From JAEUIG01 sp046349775 (lineage in GTDB: Bacteria > Planctomycetota > Planctomycetia > Planctomycetales > Planctomycetaceae), in NCBI GenBank assembly GCA_046349775.1, contig JAXMBS010000017.1, positions 1-64,000 of the forward strand: a stretch of 64,000 bases of DNA, written 5' to 3'. The translations under genes were made by a program, and so were the position numbers. This document shows positions 58,050 to 64,000 of the stretch, piece after piece. The notes below the pieces were generated by a model. It searched no databases. It was not told the DNA's origin and worked only from the letters and a program-made list of their open reading frames with translations. Numbering within the stretch: position 1 is the first letter of the stretch; the number at the start of each line of letters is the position of its first letter.

Positions 58050-59627
58050 ATGACACGTCCCGTATTCCTGCTGACAGTTCCGGCCGGCGCACTGTGTCTG
58101 GCGGCGGCCGCCTTACTCGGTCCCTCGGAAACCCGCACTGTTGCGGTCGCCGCGGCCGTCGAATCCGCGCCGTCATTTTCGCTGCCCGACGGGCTGGTCG
58201 TCCGCGAGCCGGAAATGCCGTTGGGAGTCGAAGGCTCGATGCTGGAACTGAATCGATCGATCAGCCAGGGGATTCGCCCGGAGGCGAACGCGGTCGTCCT
58301 GCTGGTACAGGTCTTCGGTTCCGACGTCTTCGAAGCGCCGCTGCGGATGGCCTCGCTGGACATGCTCGGGATCCGCAAGCTCGCCGCCAGTCCGCGGTTC
58401 CAGTACATCGACCCATTCGTGCGCGCTCATGGCGGCGGCTCAGACGAGGAAATCGATCAGAGAGCCGGCGAACTGAACGCAGAACTGGTTCTCGGCAGCG
58501 AGCGGGTGTGGGCGTCTAAAGCGGACTATCCGCAGCTGGCGGAATTCCTGGAAGTCAACCGCGCGGCACTCGACCTGGTGGTGACAGCGGCGGACCGGCC
58601 GCACTATTACGCGCCGCTGCTTTCGCTCGAAGAGCCAATGCGCCTGCTGGCGGCGTCGTTTTCTGTCGAGTATCGGCTGCCGTTCATCGGACGCTGCCTG
58701 ACGGCCCGCGCCCTCCAGCGGTTCTCCGCAGGCGACATGGACGGCGCCATCTCGGACCTGATGGCGTGTCACAAGCTGGCCGCGCTCCTCGCGAACGGGT
58801 CACCGATGGACACGTCGGGCGCGAAGGCCCACATTATCGACTCGCTCACGTCTTTCGCGGAGCGTGAACTGGCAACCAGCGGCAAGCTGTCCCCAGAACA
58901 GGCGGCAGCGCTGTTGGCGGCGCTGCTGAAAGCACCGCAGGTGCCGACGGCGGAAGACGCCGCCAATCGCGGTGAGCGCGCCGTCCTGCACGAGGAGCTG
59001 GAGCTCCTGCGGACCGATGAAGCTTCGCGCCAGGGATTCTTCGAGCAAGGTCCGCCAGAAAACTGGCAGGCGCTGCAGAAGATCGTGACGAACGAGGACA
59101 CCTGGAAAGCGGTACTCGCGGCGGCGGACGCGATTCAGGACGAGGTCGTGCAAATTCTGGCGATCGGTCCGCACGCCGAACAGGACGCGCGGATTGCGGA
59201 GATCCTCAAGGAGTCCATGAAGTACGACAAGGAAGAGGAGGGTGACGATCAGACAACCTTTGCCCAGCTCGCCGAGAAGGATCCGCCGGCGGCGGCGAAA
59301 CTGGTCGGCGAGGCAATGGCAATGGCGTTGCTCTCCAATTGCACGCAGCGCCGCCACTCCGACGACCGCGCCCGGATGCGCCGCGACAGCGTGATCGTGA
59401 GCCTGGCGCTCCTCGTCTATCGCGGACGGCATGGCGATTATCCGGAGTCGCTCACGGCGCTGGTGCCGGAAGAGCTGGCGGAGGTCCCCGTGGACGCATT
59501 TTCCGAGCAACCGCTGGATTACAAGCGCCGCGCCCCGCAACATGCGGTGCTGATGAGTTGGGGTGCCAATCGAGTCAACGACGCCGGCGCCTTGTATAAC
59601 GACGACGTCATCATCGAACTGAAGTAG
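58050..59627 (+). CDS. Secreted protein of unknown function
   Basis: 525 residues. A signal peptide (MTRPVFLLTVPAGALCLAAA) is followed by a long helical region with no motif I recognise. The C-terminus (LVYRGRHGDYPESLTALVPEELAEVPVDAFSEQPLDYKRR) resembles the end of pseudopilin-G-like planctomycete proteins, which have the same YP-SL-L-P---VP-D pattern. Role unknown. The membrane-protein gene follows 68 bases later on the same strand. Confidence 0.7.
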   Translation: MTRPVFLLTVPAGALCLAAAALLGPSETRTVAVAAAVESAPSFSLPDGLVVREPEMPLGVEGSMLELNRSISQGIRPEANAVVLLVQVFGSDVFEAPLRMASLDMLGIRKLAASPRFQYIDPFVRAHGGGSDEEIDQRAGELNAELVLGSERVWASKADYPQLAEFLEVNRAALDLVVTAADRPHYYAPLLSLEEPMRLLAASFSVEYRLPFIGRCLTARALQRFSAGDMDGAISDLMACHKLAALLANGSPMDTSGAKAHIIDSLTSFAERELATSGKLSPEQAAALLAALLKAPQVPTAEDAANRGERAVLHEELELLRTDEASRQGFFEQGPPENWQALQKIVTNEDTWKAVLAAADAIQDEVVQILAIGPHAEQDARIAEILKESMKYDKEEEGDDQTTFAQLAEKDPPAAAKLVGEAMAMALLSNCTQRRHSDDRARMRRDSVIVSLALLVYRGRHGDYPESLTALVPEELAEVPVDAFSEQPLDYKRRAPQHAVLMSWGANRVNDAGALYNDDVIIELK

Positions 59628-59695
59628 GATCGGCGACTGTCTCACACGCGCCGGCCAGCGTCCCGCGAGGCGAGTGAATTGAGTCGCGCGCGATT

Positions 59696-61186
59696 ATGAA
59701 CGCTCGCATCCGGCACCTCTTGAGATCGACCGCGCCGCGCGAGTCCTCCCGGATCGATCTGGGGTTGATCCGCGGCGCGCTCATTGTCGCGATGATGATT
59801 GCCCTGCTGCCGAGCCGATTGCCGCCGGTGTTGGGGCCGCTGGCGCTGCGGTCCGTCGCCGGATTCAGCCTGCTGTTCGTATTCGTGCTTGCTGCGCGAC
59901 TTGGCAGCGATTCGGTTGGCGATGTTCGCACCGGATTTCTGGGGCTGATCCAGTTGGCCGGCACGCGGCCGTGGCAATGGATCGCTGTACGGCAGGCGCA
60001 GATGTGGATCGGCTTTGTCAGCGTCTGGATCGTGCGGGCGCCGATCCTGGCGTTTCTGCCGGCGCTGGGTGGGGGACTGCGGTGGCAGGCGATCCTGGCT
60101 ACGGAATTGGCGCTGCTGCTGGCATTCTTCGTCCTGTCGAACCTGTCGCTCGTGATTGCCTTTGGTGCGGCATCGCGGCGGCATGTCGGCGGGCGCATCT
60201 TTGGGGTGCTGTTTGTCTGGAATACGCTGCTGGTATTGCCGTCCGCAATTGTCGGGAGTCTGGCAGTTACGTGGCCGCAATTCGTCGGTCAGGAACTGCT
60301 CGAAGCGTTGACTTGGGTGTCCAGCTTCGGACCCTACTCGCAATTCGCGCTGGTCTCGTCGGCAAACGCGGACTGGGGCGAACTATGGCCGGGCGCGGCG
60401 CTGTACAGCGGGATCGGTCTTCTGTTCTTAGGGATCTTCTGGCGACAGGTGCGGACCGTCGGGACGATGCTGCCGGAGGAACGCGTCGGCCCAAGGCCGG
60501 ACGCGCGGCGCGCTGCGGCCCGCGAGAGCCGCCGCTGCTGGGACGACGCCCTGGCCTGGCAGGCGTTCGTCTTCGTTGGCCGCGGCAACCGGATGGTCGT
60601 CGGCAAGATCGTCGGCTACCTGCTGCTGGCATTCCTCGCCTGGAATGCAGTCGCCTTCGGTTATCAATGGTTGCCGATGATCGCGCTCCCTGTCCTGTGC
60701 GGCGGACTGCTGATGAACGCCATTAACAAGACGGGGGAATGCCTGACCCGCGAGATCAACGAGAAGACAATCGGCACGTTGCTGCTCACCCCGCACAATT
60801 TCACCGATCTGGCCGCCGGCTGGCGGCGCGGCGCGCGGCGGCTGGCCCTGCCGGACCTCCTCCTGTGGGCCTGCATGACGATCGGCTCGCAGTTGGTCAG
60901 CCCCTATGTTCCGCCGGTCATGCTCTGCATCGCCATGGTGCTCGTCGCCAGCGACTACTTTTTCATTCTCTCGCCGTTGATGCCGTTTACGTTTCTGGGA
61001 GTCACGATGGGGCTGGCGCTGATCTTCCTGTTCATCGCCGTTGCCTCGGTCTGCGTCCTCGCGGCGATGTGGGTGCACCCGTGGATCGCGCCGGCTGTGC
61101 TGGCGCCGCTGTTGCTGGGATTCACGCAGGTTTTGAAGCGCGCGCTCCCCTACTGGATGGAGAAGAAAATCGCCAGCGCGATGTGA
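59696..61186 (+). CDS. Multi-span membrane protein, ABC-2 permease-like
   Basis: 496 residues with about 12 hydrophobic segments (first at 27-60, last at 440-475). The layout of two six-helix halves joined by a basic linker (ERVGPRPDARRAAARESRRC, about 262-281) and the segment LTREINEKTIGTLLLTPHN recalls ABC-2 type export permeases of planctomycetes (the 'EKRRGTLE-LL-TP' theme). No ATPase gene is adjacent. It converges with prpD. Confidence 0.6.
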   Translation: MNARIRHLLRSTAPRESSRIDLGLIRGALIVAMMIALLPSRLPPVLGPLALRSVAGFSLLFVFVLAARLGSDSVGDVRTGFLGLIQLAGTRPWQWIAVRQAQMWIGFVSVWIVRAPILAFLPALGGGLRWQAILATELALLLAFFVLSNLSLVIAFGAASRRHVGGRIFGVLFVWNTLLVLPSAIVGSLAVTWPQFVGQELLEALTWVSSFGPYSQFALVSSANADWGELWPGAALYSGIGLLFLGIFWRQVRTVGTMLPEERVGPRPDARRAAARESRRCWDDALAWQAFVFVGRGNRMVVGKIVGYLLLAFLAWNAVAFGYQWLPMIALPVLCGGLLMNAINKTGECLTREINEKTIGTLLLTPHNFTDLAAGWRRGARRLALPDLLLWACMTIGSQLVSPYVPPVMLCIAMVLVASDYFFILSPLMPFTFLGVTMGLALIFLFIAVASVCVLAAMWVHPWIAPAVLAPLLLGFTQVLKRALPYWMEKKIASAM

Positions 61187-61250
61187 ATGTGCGACAACGC
61201 AAGCGGGGGATCTGCGCTGGGTGCCGTGTTGCACAGGGGCCGGACGGCGA

Positions 61251-62711
61251 CTACTGCGGCGTCTGCAACAAGTCCATAAACTCGTGGACCGGAGTGCGCT
61301 CCAGCTGCGGCAGGTCGTGGCAGAGTGCGCGGGCCGCGCTCGCCTGAGGCGGCGGCAGCCGCCCGTGCAGGTTCTGATCGAATTTCGCGATCAGCAGCGG
61401 AAGGCCTTCGGCGCGGCGGCGGCGATGACCGACCGGGTACTCGACGGAAATGCGCTCCGTTTTCGTTCCGTCGCGAAAGAAGACCTGGATCGCATTGCCG
61501 ATCGACCGCTTCGCGGGGTCGAGATAGTCCGTGGTGAACTGGTCGTTCGTGACAACCTCCATCCTGCGGCGGAGATCGTCGACCCTGGGATCGGCCGCCA
61601 CCGAGTCCTCATAGTCGGACGCTGACAGCGAGCCTTTGATGAGCGGCACGGCCACCATGTACTGCAGGCAGTGATCGCGGTCGGCCGGATTATCCAGCGG
61701 ACCGGTCTTGTTGATGATCCGGTGGCCGCTTTCCTGCGTCTCGATGAGGATCCGGTCAATCTCGGCGAGGCGACCAACGACCTGCGGATGCAGCGCGATC
61801 GCGGCCTCGACGGCCGTCTGTGCGTGGAACTCGGCCGGGAACGAAATCTTGAACAGCACATGTTCCATGACGTAGGTGCCAAATCCCTGCGCTGGCACGC
61901 GAACGGGCTGCCCTTTGAACAGTACGTCTTGGAAGCCCCACAGTTTGGCCGTGAGGGCGCCGGGATAGCCCATCTCGCCGCGCAGGGCATTGAAGGCATG
62001 CCAGACGGCGCGGCTCGTCGCATCCCCTGCGGCCCAGCTCTTGCGCGAGCCGGTGTTCGGCGCATGCCGATACGTCCGCAGCGCGCCGCCGTCGAGAAAC
62101 GCATTCGACAGCGCATTCATGATCTGCTGCCGCGTGCCTCCCAGCAGACGCGTGGCGACCGCCGTGGAAGCGATTCTCACGAGCAGGACGTGATCGAGAC
62201 CGGCGCGGTTGAACGCATTCTCCAGCGCGAGCACCCCCTGAATCTCGTGGGCCTGGATCATGGCCACGAGCACGTCGCGCATCATCAGCGGCGCCCGGCC
62301 GGCACTTGCGGCATCGCGGCTGAGATAATCGGCGACGGCGAGGATCGCCCCGAGGTTGTCGGAGGGATGTCCCCATTCGGCGGCGAGCCAAGTGTCGTTG
62401 AAATCCAGCCAGCGGACGATCGTGCCGATGCAGAATGCCGCCCGAACCGGGTCCAGCTCGTCGGGCGTGCCCGGCACGCGTGCGCCTCGGCCGGGCAGTG
62501 TCGCGCCCGGGACAATCGGGCCCAGCAGCTTCGTGCACGCCGGATACGACAGGGCCAGCAGGCCGCAGCCCAGCGTGTCCATCAGACACCAGCGGGCGGT
62601 CTCGAACGCTTCGGCGCTCGCGATCCGGTCGACGGCCAATGTGTAATCGGCGATCTGCTGCAGCAGCGCGTCGGCGTCGGGCCGATCGGCGCGGGTGAAG
62701 TCGTGAGACAT
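61251..62711 (-). CDS. prpD: 2-methylcitrate dehydratase (MmgE/PrpD family)
   Basis: 486 residues; E. coli PrpD has 483. It dehydrates 2-methylcitrate in propionate oxidation. Seen: LMDTLGCGLLALSYPACTKLLGPIVPG, FCIGTIVRWLDFNDTWLAAEWGHPSDNLGA, GTRKQ-type ALSNAFLDGGALRTYRHAPNTGSRKSWAAGDA, and the lid region FPAEFHAQTAVEAAIAL. It is third in a prpB-prpC-prpD operon, with a 52-base gap to prpC. MmgE or IDS-type activity cannot be excluded without the context. Confidence 0.9.
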   Translation of the reverse strand: MSHDFTRADRPDADALLQQIADYTLAVDRIASAEAFETARWCLMDTLGCGLLALSYPACTKLLGPIVPGATLPGRGARVPGTPDELDPVRAAFCIGTIVRWLDFNDTWLAAEWGHPSDNLGAILAVADYLSRDAASAGRAPLMMRDVLVAMIQAHEIQGVLALENAFNRAGLDHVLLVRIASTAVATRLLGGTRQQIMNALSNAFLDGGALRTYRHAPNTGSRKSWAAGDATSRAVWHAFNALRGEMGYPGALTAKLWGFQDVLFKGQPVRVPAQGFGTYVMEHVLFKISFPAEFHAQTAVEAAIALHPQVVGRLAEIDRILIETQESGHRIINKTGPLDNPADRDHCLQYMVAVPLIKGSLSASDYEDSVAADPRVDDLRRRMEVVTNDQFTTDYLDPAKRSIGNAIQVFFRDGTKTERISVEYPVGHRRRRAEGLPLLIAKFDQNLHGRLPPPQASAARALCHDLPQLERTPVHEFMDLLQTPQ

Positions 62712-62763
62712 AGTGAGCAGCGGTCAGGCGTCAGCGATCAGCAGTCAGAAGAAGTCGTCGCGA

Positions 62764-63918
62764 TCATCGGCGCTCCATGGGGACGAAGGAGCGGTTTTCC
62801 GGTCCGGTGTAATTGGCGCTCGGCCGAATGATCTTGTTATCGAGCCGTTGCTCCAGAACGTGTGCGCCCCAGCCGGTGACGCGGGCGATCACGAACAGCG
62901 GCGTGAACATCGCCGTCGGAATCCCCAGCAGGTGGTATGCGACCGCGCTGTACCAGTCGAGGTTGGGAAACATCCGCTTCTCGCGCATCAGCACCTGCTC
63001 GATCCGCTCCGCGACACTGAACAGCCGCAGGTCGCCGGCCTCGTCCGACAGTTTCCGCGCGATCTCCTTGACGACCTGATTGCGCGGATCGGAGATCGTG
63101 TACACCGGATGTCCGAAGCCGATGATGATCTCTTTGGCAGCGATCCGCCGGACGATGTCGGCCTCGGCCTCGTCGGGAGTGGTGTAGCGGGCCTGGATGA
63201 CAAACGCGACTTCATTGGCGCCGCCATGCTTGGGTCCGCGGAGGGCGCCGATGGCGCCGGCGATGCACGAGTACAGGTCCGAACCGGTGCCGGCGATGAC
63301 CCGCGCCGTGAAAGTGGACGCGTTGAACTCGTGTTCGGCATACAGGATCAGCGAGCGGTTCATGGCGGCGATCTGTGTGGCGGTCGGCCGGGTGCCATGC
63401 AGCAGCTGCAGAAAGTGACCGCCCACCGACGACTCCGCCGACGTGACGTCGATCCGTCGGCCGTGCGTCGCGTAGTGGTACCAATAGAGCAACATCGAGG
63501 GCTGCGACGCGAGGAGGCGGTCGATGATCTCCTTTGCCACGGCCGAGTTGTGGTCCTCCGGTTCCGGCAGCAGGCACCCCATCGCCGAGACCCCCGTCCG
63601 CAGGACGTCCATCGGATGGGCGGCCGGCGGCAAGGCCTCGAGCGCCGCGCGGACCGCCGCCGGCAGCTCGCGCAGTGAAATGAGCTTGCTCCGGTATGCG
63701 GCCAGCTGCGGAGCCGTCGGCAGCGTGCCATGAATGAGCAAGTGCGCGACCTCTTCGAACTCGCAGTGGGCAGCGAGATCGAGGATGTCGAACCCCCGAT
63801 AGTGCAGGTCGTTGCCGCTCTGGCCGACCGTGCTGAGGGCCGTGTTGCCGGCCGGCACTCCGGAGAGGGCCACCGACTTTTTGGGGGTGAATTTATCCGT
63901 CGTCGAGGTTTGGCTCAC
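62764..63918 (-). CDS. prpC: 2-methylcitrate synthase / citrate synthase
   Basis: 384 residues from GTG 63918. It condenses propionyl-CoA with oxaloacetate. Citrate-synthase core features: LHYRGFDILDLAAHCEFEEVAHLLIHG, HEFNASTFTARVIAGTGSD (catalytic His), LRGPKHGGANE, GFGHPVYTISDPR (catalytic His) and the Asp-containing FPNLDWYSAVAYHLLGIP. The length and the PRN segment fit PrpC rather than GltA. The GTG overlaps the prpB stop as GTGA, so translation is coupled. Confidence 0.92.
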   Translation of the reverse strand: MSQTSTTDKFTPKKSVALSGVPAGNTALSTVGQSGNDLHYRGFDILDLAAHCEFEEVAHLLIHGTLPTAPQLAAYRSKLISLRELPAAVRAALEALPPAAHPMDVLRTGVSAMGCLLPEPEDHNSAVAKEIIDRLLASQPSMLLYWYHYATHGRRIDVTSAESSVGGHFLQLLHGTRPTATQIAAMNRSLILYAEHEFNASTFTARVIAGTGSDLYSCIAGAIGALRGPKHGGANEVAFVIQARYTTPDEAEADIVRRIAAKEIIIGFGHPVYTISDPRNQVVKEIARKLSDEAGDLRLFSVAERIEQVLMREKRMFPNLDWYSAVAYHLLGIPTAMFTPLFVIARVTGWGAHVLEQRLDNKIIRPSANYTGPENRSFVPMERR

Positions 63919-64000
63919 GGTGGCTTTGTCGGATCGGAGGAAAACAGGGAATCGAGCTTCCGTTCGTAGGCGAGATAATCGAGGACCTCGTAGAGCTCGG
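63915..64000 (-). CDS. prpB: Methylisocitrate lyase, 3' end
   Basis: Only the last 28 codons are in the window: ELYEVLDYLAYERKLDSLFS and a short tail. The ending resembles PrpB, which cleaves 2-methylisocitrate to pyruvate and succinate. The position before prpC supports this. The call rests on a short segment plus context. Confidence 0.65.
   Translation of the reverse strand, partial: ELYEVLDYLAYERKLDSLFSSDPTKPP

Overview
The window is 64 kb of GC-rich bacterial DNA that reads as a chromosome segment of a planctomycete (Planctomycetota, probably class Planctomycetia). The assignment is inference. It rests on three DUF1501 proteins, a DUF1549/DUF1553 'planctomycete cytochrome' protein with a PPC-domain partner, a secreted protein with ten EF-hand loops, a SpoVG homologue with a zinc-ribbon-like insert, and many palindromic spacer repeats. 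No rRNA, tRNA or CRISPR array was recognised.

Layout. 0-6.7 kb: a DJ-1/PfpI tail, then a leftward run HEAT/TPR protein - mnmE - RNase HII-like protein - tadC. 7-12.4 kb: ispE, spoVG, a PLP aminotransferase, an Ldh2-family dehydrogenase, a zinc-ribbon protein and a secreted nuclease. 12.5-18.9 kb: the surface locus PPC protein / DUF1549-DUF1553 protein / divergent DUF1501. 19-27 kb: tdh, the EF-hand protein, priA and a long NfeD protease. 27-31.1 kb: an isolated phage-tail module with a large tailspike. 31.5-41.4 kb: a DUF3500 Tat protein, a sugar isomerase, an HTH-EIIA fusion, a methyltransferase, an S41 protease coupled to a beta-propeller gene, and aceE. 41.6-42.5 kb: an IS5/IS427-type insertion sequence lodged in the stop codon of a second DUF1501 gene. 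44-45.7 kb: a desaturase and a YcxB-like protein. 45.8-53.1 kb: ahcY, a glycan gene set (nucleotide-sugar dehydrogenase, epimerase, GT2, GT39-like) and metF. 53.4-61.2 kb: a third DUF1501, a TolB-like propeller, a PadR regulator with two tandem HAAS membrane proteins, and two unknown membrane or secreted proteins. 61.2-64 kb: prpD, prpC and the end of prpB, the methylcitrate cycle for propionate.

Two features run through the window. First, many conserved genes (mnmE, spoVG, tdh, priA, aceE, ahcY, the glycan genes, the tailspike) are broken by one-base indels although the reading continues in another frame. Several of these genes are essential elsewhere, so I read most of the breaks as sequence or assembly errors; only the IS frameshift carries a proper slippery site. 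Second, gene ends often lie inside palindromic interspersed repeats that supply the stop codon. A recurrent promoter pattern, TTGnnn-N17/18-TAGACT, precedes metF and two DUF1501 genes.
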